Assembly (NCBI GenBank): GCA_036768485.1
Contig: JAVLUZ010000271.1
Coordinates: 5,314,309 to 5,378,308, forward strand
Length of the DNA stretch: 64,000 nucleotides
Origin: Mermis nigrescens
Taxonomy: Eukaryota > Nematoda > Enoplea > Mermithida > Mermithidae
Direction: 5' to 3'
The notes under the pieces are model-generated. The model ran no database searches and was not told the origin of the DNA. It saw only the letters and a program-made list of their open reading frames with translations. Shown piece after piece: positions 37,745 through 48,808 of the stretch (within the stretch, counting starts at the first letter, position 1; every line of letters starts with the position of its first letter). The translations under genes were made by a program, and so were the position numbers.

Positions 37745-38815
37745 TATTAGCAAACGACTTTTACTGAAAAGCGCCAAAATGGGTTAGTCCAACCAGTTTC
37801 GATTTTAGCCTCATTTGAGCTGTCTTCAGACACATCTGAAGAATCCTCATTGCTGCTGCCTTCATTACTATCATCAACTGTCATTTGTTCAGTCTGATGT
37901 ATCATTCCTCATTTCTGATATCTCATGCATGATGTATTTGTGTCTTTTTAAAATAAAATTATTAAGTAATTGCTTATTGCAGATTTCACAGATTTTACTC
38001 ATTTTGTCAACTATCAAAGATGTGGTCACTTCTTACATAAACTTTATTGCACATGTGATTCACATTTACATCACATTCTTGATGAAGAAGCTAACATTCT
38101 TCACAATATTGGTCACTACCATCACTTCATTTAATTCTAAGCCTAGCATGCGTTTTCTTCATATGCAAAACGTTAAGCCTGGTTCTGAAGTAAAAATTAT
38201 TGCTGACAATGTGCTTTGATTTTTAGTTAACAATATCTCCAACAATCTCAACTTTTGTTGGTAATATCATTGTTAATAATAAAATATCATGCACAAAGAT
38301 AGTTTTCTGCCGATTCAGCTAGCGCCTTTATTGAGGATTGCTGGTCAGTTGTTAGCTGATGCAATTACAAATAGGTGACTTTTATAAAACGCACATAATA
38401 TATGTCTAATTACGAATTTCAGTGGAATGTGGTGATGCGATGGTGTGAGGAATGTGAGCTTCTACATCAAGAATGTGATGTAAATGAGAATTACATGTGC
38501 AATAAAGTTTATATAAGAAGTTCCACATCTTTGATAGTTGACAAAATGAGTAAAATCTGTGAAATCTGTGATAAGCAATTACATAATAATTTTATTATCA
38601 AAAAGACACAAATACCCTCAGGCATTGGATATCAGAAATGAGGAATGATACATCAGAGTCTGAACAAATGACAGTTGATGATAGTAATGAAGGCAGCAGC
38701 AATGAAGATTCTTCAGATGTGTCTGAAGACAGCTCAAATAAGGCTAAAATTAAAACTGGTTGGACTAACCCGTTTTGGCGCTTTTTAGTAAAAGTTGTGC
38801 TTTCAGATTTTGAAG
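37745..38815. repeat. Large palindrome, about 380-bp arms
   Basis: The left arm (about 37745-38130) is the inverse of the right arm (about 38400-38815) at high identity, separated by about 270 bp. Shared blocks include GGGTTAGTCCAACCAGTTT, TTTGAGCTGTCTTCAGACAC and GATTTTACTCATTTTGTCAA. The open frames of the right arm are degraded in the left arm. Confidence 0.88.
38402..38641 (+). CDS. Cysteine-rich small ORF in palindrome arm
   Basis: 79 codons. Cysteines sit in pairs: WCEEC at about residues 14-18, one at about 25, and CEICDKQL at about residues 54-61, so two CxxC motifs suggest a zinc-binding fold. No family is recognised. The reverse arm holds a mutated copy of the same sequence, so selection could be tested by comparing the two. 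It may equally be a fragment of a transposon protein. Confidence 0.35.
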   Translation: MSNYEFQWNVVMRWCEECELLHQECDVNENYMCNKVYIRSSTSLIVDKMSKICEICDKQLHNNFIIKKTQIPSGIGYQK

Positions 38816-38835
38816 ATCTTCCAGATAGTATATGA
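38638..38835 (+). CDS. Acidic Ser-rich small ORF in palindrome arm
   Basis: 65 codons. Its ATG overlaps the stop of the previous frame (ATGA). The first half is acidic and serine-rich (SNEGSSNEDSSDVSEDSS) and is followed by a short basic and hydrophobic tail. It may be the continuation of the preceding ORF after a frameshift. Function unknown. Confidence 0.3.
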   Translation: MRNDTSESEQMTVDDSNEGSSNEDSSDVSEDSSNKAKIKTGWTNPFWRFLVKVVLSDFEDLPDSI

Positions 38836-38939
38836 GACCTTTAAGCAGAACTATTTTACAGCAGTAAATAATGTGGTTGGTAAAAACGGCTGAAAACGGT
38901 TGAAAATTGATGCAAAAATTGAAAAAAACAACTGGATAA

Positions 38940-39200
38940 GGGGCGCTAGTTGTGTCCCCAACTGTATGGGAGGGAGCAGACATGGGGGTAAGGGAGTAGG
39001 CTAAGGGAGGGAGCAGACCAAGGGAAGGGAGTGGGTCAGGGAGCAGCCAAAGGGTCAGTGAGAAGCCATAGGAAGGGAGCCAACCTAGGGGATTAGTTTG
39101 GGGGTTAGGGAGCAGCCCTAGCAAAGGGAGTGGGTCAGGGAGCAGCCTTGGTGGTGTGGGCCCTTTCAGGGAAGGGAGCCGTCCTAGGGAAGGGTGGAGA
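38940..39200. repeat. G-rich minisatellite
   Basis: Irregular repeats of GGGAGTGGGTCAGGGAGCAGCC and AAGGGAAGGGAG; purine-rich on the plus strand. Confidence 0.75.
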
Positions 39201-39548
39201 ATGGAGCGGAGCCATAAGAGTTGAAGTCCCCCTCCCGTGCCCCTCTAGAGGAGCCAACCAACCAGTGCCAGGTGACTGACCGCCTGAATGATAGTGTTTA
39301 TGCTTTAAATATTTTCTCTAGTTTTTTTTCAGTTTTTTGGCTAAAAGCTGATGTAAACTTTCCAACTTGTTAACCCATTGCACATTACACTCAACTTTAA
39401 ACTAATTTTTGCTTAATAAAATAATCGAACAATTTTAAATCATATGATGTATAATTGTATAGTAACAATCACAAATCATTGCAACACTGCTGTCTTGATT
39501 TGCAGACATCCGTGGGAAGGTCTGACCTGAAATAGGTATAAATGAATA

Positions 39549-39556
39549 TATAAATA
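39549..39556 (+). promoter_or_regulatory. TATAAATA box before zinc-protein remnant
   Basis: TATAAATA in GAATATATAAATAAGG, about 40 bp before the degraded start of the zinc-protein copy. It matches the boxes of the element at 54.8-61.4 kb. Confidence 0.5.
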
Positions 39557-39591
39557 AGGAAATTGAATATGAAGAAACAGTAAAATATAAA

Positions 39592-39889
39592 AATTGAAGG
39601 TTAAAGAAATAAACAAACAAACTTATGTCAATGAGGAGAAGAAACCATATGGGAGGGAAATCAGGTCACCCATCCAACTGTGCGGGCGGAACTTGGAGCG
39701 CCCCATGTACCCATTAATGTTTCACCTGAGCTGCTACTGTCAAAAAAATCATTGGAGCACAACTTTTTGAAATTAATGGAGGCAGATGGTACGCGACAGT
39801 GCTGTGAGTTCAATAAAGCATATGCAAGAGGCTGGCAGTTGTGTTCTGATGCGCTATGCAGAGCATGTAAAGGAGGAAGAAAAGGCTAA
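39592..39889 (+). pseudogene. Maverick two-CXXC zinc protein, remnant
   Basis: A degraded relative of the zinc protein at 60440-60769 (minus strand). The region aligns from AAATTGAAGGTTAAAGAA (start codon lost) through PYGREIRSPIQL-like codons to the CxxC region. The open part at 39680-39889 keeps the LEHNFLKLMEADG and CEFN blocks, but the cysteines are partly displaced. It lies just upstream of an 'MSSPG' ORF, as at 53.8-54.3 kb. Confidence 0.6.
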
Positions 39890-39906
39890 AACGAACTACT
39901 ATAGTA

Positions 39907-39914
39907 TATAAATA
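39907..39914 (+). promoter_or_regulatory. TATAAATA box before MSSPG ORF
   Basis: TATAAATA in GTATATAAATATGAGC, 82 bp before the ATG at 39996 and just after the end of the zinc-protein remnant. Confidence 0.55.
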
Positions 39915-39995
39915 TGAGCAGGAACATGAATAGTAGTATGTGCTGTGAAAGCCTATTTTATTTTTATCTGCTACTAATACTGCAATTTGCTAAAA

Positions 39996-40169
39996 ATGTC
40001 ATCACCTGGCGGATTGGCGTTTCATCGTTTTGTGAACAAACTGGTCGACAAAGCAGCATCCTGCTACATAGATGTACAGAAGGTGGAATGGATTGGGAAC
40101 TGCTTCTGGATGCAGCTTACAGATGAATTTAAGGATGAACTGCATCTTGTAGACAGGAAAGCATTCTGA
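39996..40169 (+). CDS. Unknown 'MSSPG' protein, Maverick-associated
   Basis: 57 codons starting MSSPGGLAFHRFVNKLVDKA, with WIGNCFWMQL near the middle. A second copy with the same start (MSSPGKLAYHHFVNRLIEKA) follows another zinc-protein copy at 54183. In both places a TATAAATA box lies between the two genes, so the pair is a conserved module. The frame ends soon after, and the original protein was probably longer. No family is recognised. Confidence 0.45.
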   Translation: MSSPGGLAFHRFVNKLVDKAASCYIDVQKVEWIGNCFWMQLTDEFKDELHLVDRKAF

Positions 40170-40550
40170 CGTTTGTGCTGACCTTGAAAAAAATGTGTGG
40201 CAAATTGTGTATATGAAGCATTGTACGAATTGTGGTGAAATTTAGATACTAGTTGGAAAAATGCTCGAAGAGCACTGGAAAGTTATATGTTTTTGTTCTT
40301 TTAAAGAGTCAAAAGTGGAGCACAAGCTGCTCAAAACTACGCTGATACCCACAATGAAAATCAAAATGGACTGAAGCATCTTGATATTCACCTATAAGCT
40401 AACATATCTCCGCATTTTTTTCATATGTCATGTAACAATGGCCAAATCGTGTAGTTATGTACCTACACATGAATCAACTTTTGTAAGTTTTAAACTTGAA
40501 TCGCGAGTATTGTAATTTCCAAACTTGTCTGTTGGCATTGTGGGAATCTG

Positions 40551-40784
40551 TATAGTATATTTCACGGAACCTTGTGCATGGGAATCAATTTTCAGCGATC
40601 TAAATGAGCAGTTACAAAAGTAGTTTCCATGTAGATTACTGTAATGCAACTTTGCACAGTAAAACTTCATATATCTCCTCATTTCTTTGCACAGTATCGC
40701 CATTGTTGCTTCAGGTTTTTGTAGTCGATTTACATTGTCTAAAGAACTACTGTCCATGCACGAGGTATGTTGAAATAGACTAGA
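40551..40784 (-). mobile_element. MITE-C copy
   Basis: Bounded by TATAGTATATTTCA and TGAAATAGACTAG. It is the inverse of the copy at 46432-46668, with which it shares GAAAATTGATTTCCATGCACA-like and AATGGCGATACTGTGCAAAGAA blocks. Confidence 0.75.
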
Positions 40785-41023
40785 GGCTTTCAGTAGTGAA
40801 GATAATGAATAATTGTGGCTTAGATAAATGAAAATTCGGATTTGTTTTCAAGTCACTCGAAATTTTTTCAATCCTAATTTAGTGTTTACAGTCGTGAAGA
40901 AAAAAATTTCAATCAAAAATTAATAAAGACACAATCAAAAAGCTTAGTTTTAAAAACACGTTTCTTTGTCAGAATATAATCAATAATAAATAATTATTTC
41001 CTTGGAAACCATTCAATTTTGAC

Positions 41024-41264
41024 TACAGTCTGTTTCAAGGGACCTTTTGCATGTATTTAAATTTAAAAGTGAATTTAAATGGATTACAAAGGCGGTTTAA
41101 ACTGAAGCAGCAACCATGATATTGCGCACAGCAATTGATAAGCAAACAAAGTTTTATTTTACAAAATTTTATTACAGTAAACTGCCTAGAAACCACTTTT
41201 GTAGCTTCTCGCTAGATCGTTGAAAATTGATTTCCATGCACAAAGTTTTGTGAAATAGACTATA
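41024..41264 (+). mobile_element. MITE-C copy, both ends
   Basis: 241 bp bounded by inverted ends TACAGTCTGTTTCA and TGAAATAGACTATA. It shares its interior with the copies at 27540, 40551 and 46432. The flanking duplication is unclear. Confidence 0.78.
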
Positions 41265-41435
41265 GCATGACAAGTACAGTAAGTCAATAGATCAGAAACT
41301 GTAATGAAAACTCAGACTTCAGAAACTGTTTTGAAAAGCCTTAGTAAGGAAACAAACTATCAGACTACCTATATACACACACCTATCTACTTATGTAGGT
41401 ATCTTGTATGACTGTCGCTTTAAATACATACTAAC

Positions 41436-41534
41436 TATACCTGGGCGTGGGGGGTATGCAACCCTCAGAAGGCAAAATACCCAACAAAAATTGGCAAAAA
41501 CCCAGCTACACCCCCAGAATTTCATTTACCTGTG
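41436..41534. mobile_element. MITE-A, internally deleted (99 bp)
   Basis: Starts TATACCTGGGCGTGGGG and ends TTTACCTGTG. The flanks ATACTAAC / GTACTAAC (41428-41435, 41535-41542) differ at one position. Most of the interior is missing. Confidence 0.85.
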
Positions 41535-41802
41535 GTACTAACTGTACAACATTAAAATAAGTTCGAAACTGCTACAAGTTTTAAGGACAAGGGTTCAATT
41601 TGTGCTCCTATGTAAATCAAAGAACAAAAGGCGGAGATATGTTAGCTTATAGGTGAATATCAAGATGCTTCAGTCCATTTTGATTTTCATTGTGGGTATC
41701 AACGTAGTTTTGAGCAGCTTGTGCTCCACTTTTGACTCTTTAAAAGAACAAAAACATATAACTTTCCAGTGCTCTTTGAGCATTTTTACAACCAGTTACC
41801 AA

Positions 41803-44800
41803 CTTTTGACTATATCGTTTACGAGATTAAGAAAAACGTATTATCAAAATGGATACCTTTTTGAAGCTAATTGCAATTTAAGAAAGAATCTTCCTCATAC
41901 ATCATAAAATGTGCATTGAAAATGAAATTTTGGAGGAAGGTCTTGTTGGATATTTTCGTTTTATTTGGATATTTGGCTATCTGGGGAGTGCAATGAACTC
42001 AGCGCCAGTGTACATACAATTCAATAGACCAAAAAATTCCTATTTCTTATTTATTACTCTATAACTCCTATTCAAGCTAAACCATTAAAAACGATGTAAC
42101 TGAAGCCAAAATGAGAGCAGAAAAAAATGCCTCCAGCCTAGGACACGGTAAACAGAGGGTTAATGAGCTGAACTTGTCATAAGTTATTTACAAACATCGA
42201 CAGGATGTCACTCACTCATACTACACTGTGCTAATTGTATGTATGTACAACCTACTGCATCATGTTCCAAAGTTTGCAGGTAAGATATATGTAGACAAAA
42301 CAAGTAAAAAATGCTACCACTTTATACCAAAATTATTTTCACATTTTTGGAGTTTTAATATGATAAGAATATGATATACCTAAATTCTCAGAATAAAAAT
42401 AAGATATTGGTAGTCCAACAAGTGCCTACCAAAATCATACCAAAATTCATTTTTGGTATATCAAAATAACACTACTATCTGGCACAAAACACCGGAAAAA
42501 AATTGAAAACAAGATGATAAAAATAGCTAAAATCATCCAAGAATATATATCTGATCTTCATTGAGCCTGATAATCATTTGACGACAGGAACAGCCTGCTG
42601 CCCTTGCTTTAAATCCGCCAGTGGTATTTTCACAGGTAAAAAGAGTTAAGAATACCAGTCATTCTGATTTGAGTCGCTGATCAATTTCCTATTTCCATAA
42701 AGAGAAGCGCAGAATGGATCAAGCGGTATGGTCAGTGGTACCGCAGTACATTGAAATAATTTATAAATAGCATTAAACTATTGGTATTAAACTAATTGAT
42801 TTCTTTTGAGTGTGCTGTTAGTACAAAATACATGATTCAGAGCCAAAAATATGGATAATTGCTGTAATCATAATTAACGAAGCAATTAGTCAATAACATA
42901 CAAAAGAAAAGATCATTAATCTAAATCAGCGGATAAAGCTGTGACCATTTTGAGGAAACAATTGCGCAAAGGAACCGGATGATTTTTTTGCTCTCTTCAT
43001 TTGAATGTCGAAACATAACACAAAATTCTTCCAGCGATTCAGGATAATAATGGTCATCTTTGTTGAACACTTTTATTCGACACGTTTATCAGAAGTCAGT
43101 TCTTTATGGATGCTGCGACCATTTCGTCGTTTTTGTAACAACATTAATTGAATATCGATGCCATATCGTACAAGCATAACTTCTTCCCCGATAACCATAA
43201 TCTGAATTCGATTAAAAGAAGATAGGATGATAACTGAACAGAAATATGCCAATTGAAAAACTTATGTACGTTTAATCCAATAGTTTTTTCTGATGACAGT
43301 TTATCATAAGCTGGACACAACAGAGTAATTTTTGTATTTTTGAATATTGCCCAATTCGGACCCCACAATTTTTGGTGCCTCAAAGAGATGAAAAATTGAT
43401 CATTGTGTGGAATTCAAACGGGCTCAGGGTTTTCATAAGCTGTTTTCGAAAACAAAATATAATTTTAGAAGAAAGGTGAGACTTTTAAACTGTTTTTGAA
43501 GTACCGCTGCAATACCGACCATCCCACTTAACTGACTGACCTTATATTATGTAAAGATAAAAATTGATCACTGTTTTGACTTGGAACAGGCATATGATAT
43601 TTTAAAATCGTCTTTAGACCAACCGTTGCACTATAGATCAATCAATCAGAATGATTTTCACACATGCACATAGGGAAGTGAGAGGTATTACCCCTCGCTG
43701 AGATGTCAGCTAGACAGGTACTGTCCGGCGATTTTGAGTGAATTGGTCTTGTTCGGTATCATTACTGACATAAAAATTAGTGAAAATGTGAAATTTTTCT
43801 TGCACTTTGAGCCGGATTAGTACTTTTATGTACTTTTTTACCCAGAAATCCTCAAAAAATTAATCAATTTCTGTATTTCTTGGTGCAAAAAGTCATGAAA
43901 TATAGTCAAAATGAAGTGATAATGCTTTAAAAACGCGAAATTACCCCAAAAAGACGTTTTATAAGCTATTTTGACCACTTTGGTAGTTTAAGCAACAAAA
44001 AATTTTTGAAAATTTACTGTTTTTTGGATTTCTGAGATTTAATCCCCTGCCAACCCCAACATTGTGCACCTATGATGATTTCATATATCATAATTCATAA
44101 TTATAATCTATAATATTACTATAATTTGCCTAAGTCACGGATAAAAATCTGAGGTTTTTTATAGCAAGAACTATATAAAAAGTTTTGCCAGAAAAATTGA
44201 TTTTTATGATCTAAATGGATAAAACAAAGAATAGAACGTAGGAAAATATGAGTTTCTCGCTTTGCCCCAATGAACTTGTCAAGATATAGACGATTTAATA
44301 CTGTATCTGTACTTCACATGAATATAGGTATGATTGAGGAGGTCAAGATTTGCCACCGAGAAGCTGGCGTACTGTGTCAAAAATCGATAATTGCCATTGA
44401 CCACTAAAATTAGACTTTTTCCCCATTTCTTGTACATATCCGATTTGGACTGCCCGAAGTTTCCATGCTGCCCATGAATGGTTCACACCCGTTAGGCCCA
44501 ATAATAGGTATGGGTCTGCATAAGTAGATAAGCAAAAGAAACGAGATTTAATCAAAGCTTAGACAGAAATAAGGGAGGAAAACAACAAAAATTACTAAAA
44601 ACATTGTAACTGATCTAATGGATCATTTTATCTCAAAAATGATTCAAGTACATAGTGCATGGTAGTTTTAATTATGCCAATGGCGCAAAGCGCCAAAAAT
44701 TAGTACATTTTCACCCTGGGAAGCTTCAAAAATCTATACAATTATATATATATGGAAATTCTAGAGTCCATTTCTGCGGGGAGAATTCCCCCTAATTACC

Positions 44801-45550
44801 CCCTGGATACGGGCCTGTACGTATCCATGATTCATTAAGCTGGGGTGGGAGTGCAAAACTGTATTATAAAAGGGTGTGTAAGTGGAAATTCCCACAGGTA
44901 AGGCAAAAAAAAAACGCGTTTTTCGATATTTTTCAATAACCACTATCAATTACCATGAGAAAGTCGATTTAATGAAAAAAATTTTCAGGTGTAGTGGATA
45001 AGTCATGTTTCCTAGTCGTGCCACATATTCTCACTGTGGGGGAGGGTATGAAGAGGTATCGCCCCTTTAACAGCTTTTGAAAGGCCTAATGTTTCACGAC
45101 TCAAGTCATTCTATCGTCTTTCCTGACTTGTTTTTATCTCAAAGAAAATTGGTTTTACCCCCTTACAGAACTTTTGAACGCATGCATTTATGAGCTGCGC
45201 AAGTCAAATTATAGGAAATATAAGCTATACCGCACAAAGCACTGAAAATTGTAGGGTTTTCAAAGAGAAATATGCAATTCTATTGTGTTCCTTCAACCCA
45301 AAGCTTTATATGAAAATTGGGTGTAGTCATAAAATGCGTTACAATTTCTTACCCAAAAATAGCTTAAAGTGTACAAAGTTTGGAATAAAAGGATATCTTG
45401 CACAATGTACATATCTTAATTCCATATGTAAAAACTTCTAAAAGGTTATTAAACACTTTGTATCAAAACTTATTGCATAATTTAATTTTCTTGACAAAAA
45501 GTCATTATCCTTGTCAAAAAACAATAAACATATTGACCTTACGTGCGGTC
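41803..45550. other. Intergenic, no gene accepted
   Basis: AT-rich sequence with short open frames lacking protein-like features. A GGCGCAAAGCGCC hairpin lies at 44682-44694, and a MITE-like GC patch at about 44760-44830. Confidence 0.35.
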
Positions 45551-45742
45551 CAGGGGCGGATTTAGGGGGGGGGGCGGGGGGGGGGGGGCGGCCGCCCCCA
45601 TTCGACCAAAAAATGCGAAAAATTAAGGATTTTTGAGCGATTTTTTGGAGTCAAAACGGCTAATTTTTCCGCCCAAGTCAGGGTTCCGCCCCCCCCTTAG
45701 GGGTACCGCCCCCCCCTTAGGAAAATCCTAGATCCGCCACTG
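45551..45742. mobile_element. MITE-B copy (192 bp)
   Basis: Starts CAGGGGCGGATTTAGG and ends GATCCGCCACTG, with flanks GTGCGGTC / GTACGGTC (45543-45550, 45743-45750; one mismatch). Confidence 0.92.
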
Positions 45743-46431
45743 GTACGGTCATAGTATTTTTTACTATTCTTAAATATAAAAAGAAAAGTTTACGTTTCTG
45801 CACCTTTATTAGAAAAATCGTGGATGCGCCCTTGGTTGAAATGTACATATTATGAAATAACATTTTAAAATGAAACAAAAATGATCAGAAATTTTACCAA
45901 CACTAGAATCCGTTTCAATTTGATTATTGTAGGAACAATTAATTAGAAAAATTGGCAAGTGATGCTGGCATTCGGTATTGTGTGTTTAAAAAATAACTTG
46001 GATAACCATTATTTATCAACGGCTTGAAAAGCAACGTTGACAATCTAAAACGCGAAATCCGATAGTTTAAAATAACCGGACCTAATTGTTTATGGTCTCC
46101 AAGCAGAACGACCTAAAAATATAATATACATCTATTTTCATTACAAAAGTAAACAATAGATAGTAACGAACTTAGCTAAATAGACTAACTAATCTACACA
46201 ATACGCTTGTTGTATTACAATGCATTGAATTGACTACTGCATAATGTCTGTGAAAAGCATTGAAAATTTTGAAAATGTTATACATTTTACAGTTTTTCTT
46301 TTCAAAAAGAATTATTGCACATGTAAAAGTGGGTCTGGCTCGAAAAGTCTCTATTCACACACTTTCGGAAAAATCACTGCCGATGCTTATCTAAGTCACA
46401 ATTACTCATTATCTTCACTACCGAAAGCCTC
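45743..46431. other. Intergenic
   Basis: No gene or paired repeat ends seen before the MITE-C copy. Confidence 0.35.
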
Positions 46432-46668
46432 TAGTCTATTTCAACATAACTTGTGCATGGACAGTAGTTCTTGAGAAGGTGTAAATTGACTACAAAAACC
46501 TGAAGCAACAATGGCGATACTGTGCAAAGAAATGAGGAGACATATGAAGTTTACTGTGCAAAGTTGCATTACAGTAATCTACGTGGAAACTACTCTTGTA
46601 ACTGCTCATTAGGATCGCTGAAAATTGATTTCCATGCACAGGGTTCCGTAAGGAAATATACTATACAG
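46432..46668 (+). mobile_element. MITE-C copy
   Basis: Bounded by TCTAGTCTATTTCA and AGGAAATATACTATA. It is the inverse of 40551-40784. The sequence that follows (to 46945) matches the arm of the 40247-41802 element, so the two insertions share a common larger repeat. Confidence 0.75.
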
Positions 46669-46950
46669 ATTCCTGCAATGCCAACGGACAAGTTTGGAAA
46701 TTACAATACTCAACGATTCAAGTTCAAAACTTACAAAAAGTTGATTCATGTGTAGGTACATAACTTCACGATTTGACCATTGTTACATGACATACAAAAA
46801 AAGGCGGAGATTTGTTAGCTTATAGGTGAATATCAAGATGCTTCAGTCCATTTTGATTTTCATTGTGGGTATCAATGTAGTTTTGAGCAAGCTTGTGCTC
46901 CATTTTTGACTCTTTAAAAGAACAAAAACATATAACTTTTATCTATCTCA

Positions 46951-48808
46951 GAAAAACCCATTCTCTCGCTAATTGTTGTTCTATTAACATTTGTCTAAAA
47001 ACAGCATTGTTTAGAATAAAATAAACTTACACCTCGAGCTTAAGCCTGACACGTAGCAGGTTTAAGTATAACACACAACTGAGCGCAACGTCAAGCTCAG
47101 TAAGAGAATAAAAAAATATTGCAACCGGCTCTGCGCTTAAGCTCTAAGCTTGGACTTAAGCTATCCCCTCATTTCATATCAGATAGGAAGTGGTAGCTTC
47201 CTATAAACTAATGCTTGAGTATCTAGATTAACAACAGGGATGCAAGCACCATGAAATTTATCCTTAAATTAAAACACGTGATTATACATAGAAGAGAAAT
47301 TAATATACCTATAGCGTGCTTAATTTTTCGACGTTTCCCAACGAGCTTTGTCCATGTATCAAAAAATTTGGAGAACAGGAAGGTTTTCAAAGATTATTTA
47401 AGGTTTTATTGATTTTATCAGAAGAGCGAAGAGTATTCACACAAGTGGAGGTTTCTCATCGAGCACTATCCATTGACATCAAAAAATTGCGAAAAAACAG
47501 AAAAAATTTTTAAAAATTGAATTCTGGGGGGTATTTTTTCTGGAGGGGTATTTTGGTTTTGTGCGGGGTGCATACCCCCAAACCCCCCACACCGAGGTGT
47601 GCTCACTCTTCTGACTACCTTGAATACCTTTGCGCTTGTAGAATACCTTCGCTCTTCTGACTACCTTTGCTCTTATGCATACCTTCGCTCTTGTGAATAC
47701 CTTCGCTGTAATGCACTGACCCAATAACGAGCTCTGTTCGATTCTAACGAAGCAAGATATCGATTTTCAACTTGCAAAAAATCTCAAAATTCTTCTAGTA
47801 ATATAGGATTTAAATTATATGACTAAACATCCAAAACTCAAAATTGTGACTTAAAATTTTAGAGACAATATGTAATTTGAAACACTCTATCAATTGGTGC
47901 ATAATACAACAAGGTGAACCTGTCTACAGGTAAGAGAAATGTAATTCCTTTCGCGATTTGCATAATCAAATAATTTATGCACCAACAAATTAAAAATTTT
48001 AAGTTCAACATCAGAACAATTGCTACTAACTAGAATAACATAAAAACAACATAAAAAAGTCTGGTCATTGCTAAAAATCTTGAAATAAATGGCAAAATCC
48101 TAAAATTAAAAATTTTTTCACTAGACAAAAATGCAAATCATTTACGTCACATTTGATTAAAAAATCTAATATTCTACGATTAGATGTAACTTTTCATGGC
48201 AAACAGAATGAGGTATCATATCACATGACTAGAAATAAAAAAACTAAAAAAATTCATTTTTTCTGCAATTTTAAATTCGATTTGATTCCTTCAATTTAAG
48301 TTTTAAAAAATTTCCAAGCACACATGTTGACTTTTTTGCGTTGGAGGATTCATAAAAAGAATTTGTACATTTTTTATCCATTAGTTAATTTACAACAGCA
48401 GTGGCAGCTTTTTTGCAAACTTTAAAATTTGCACTTGAAATAAAATGTAAATTTTGATGCTAAGCAAAAAATCTTTAAAAATGGCAGTATGGTCTAGTTA
48501 GTACTATTGATCCTGAAAAAATCATCAAAATATAGATCAAATCCAAAGATTTTATTAAAGAAATAACCGAAAAAAGTGACAATTGAAAACATAGGAGCAC
48601 ACCTAAAGTCAAACATATATATAGGAAGCTACCACTTCCTATCTGATTAATGCAAAAAATATGTGAGAGCATTTGTACAATAATGCGATAATGCATAAAC
48701 TTAATATGGTGTTGTAATTATGAATTGAATAAATACAAAAGAAAAAGTGAGAGGTCATGTCAATTACATGTATGAGTACTGATGATTGGTATAGACTGCA
48801 TACATCAA
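46951..48808. other. Intergenic, possible inverted-end element
   Basis: CAGATAGGAAGTGGTAGCTTCCTATA (about 47178-47203) is repeated in inverse at 48622-48648 (TATAGGAAGCTACCACTTCCTATCTG), which may bound a 1.47-kb element. No transposase is present. A truncated MITE-A lies inside. Confidence 0.45.
47450..47601. mobile_element. MITE-A, truncated
   Basis: Keeps the core (GGTTTCTCATCGAGCACTATCCATTG), the AATTCTGGGGGGTATTTT block and the end CACACCGAGGTGTG. The other end is missing. A second core-like fragment (TTTTTCGACGTTTCCCAACGAG) lies at about 47328. Confidence 0.7.

Larger units (their letters stand above)
40247..41802. repeat. Element with about 170-bp terminal inverted repeats
   Basis: The left arm 40247-40417 and right arm 41629-41802 are inverses of each other. 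They share AAAAATGCTC-AAGAGCACTGGAAAGTTATATG, TTTAAAGAGTCAAAAGTGGAGCACAAGC and GGTGAATATCAAGATGCTTCAGTCC (right-arm orientation). The arms enclose two MITE-C copies and a short MITE-A. A partial third copy of the arm lies at 46801-46945. Confidence 0.8.

Noticed and set aside
37815..38219. 134-codon plus-strand frame in the left palindrome arm
   Set aside because: It is the antisense of the mutated copy of the right-arm ORFs; hydrophobicity comes from reading the acidic/Ser-rich sequence backwards.
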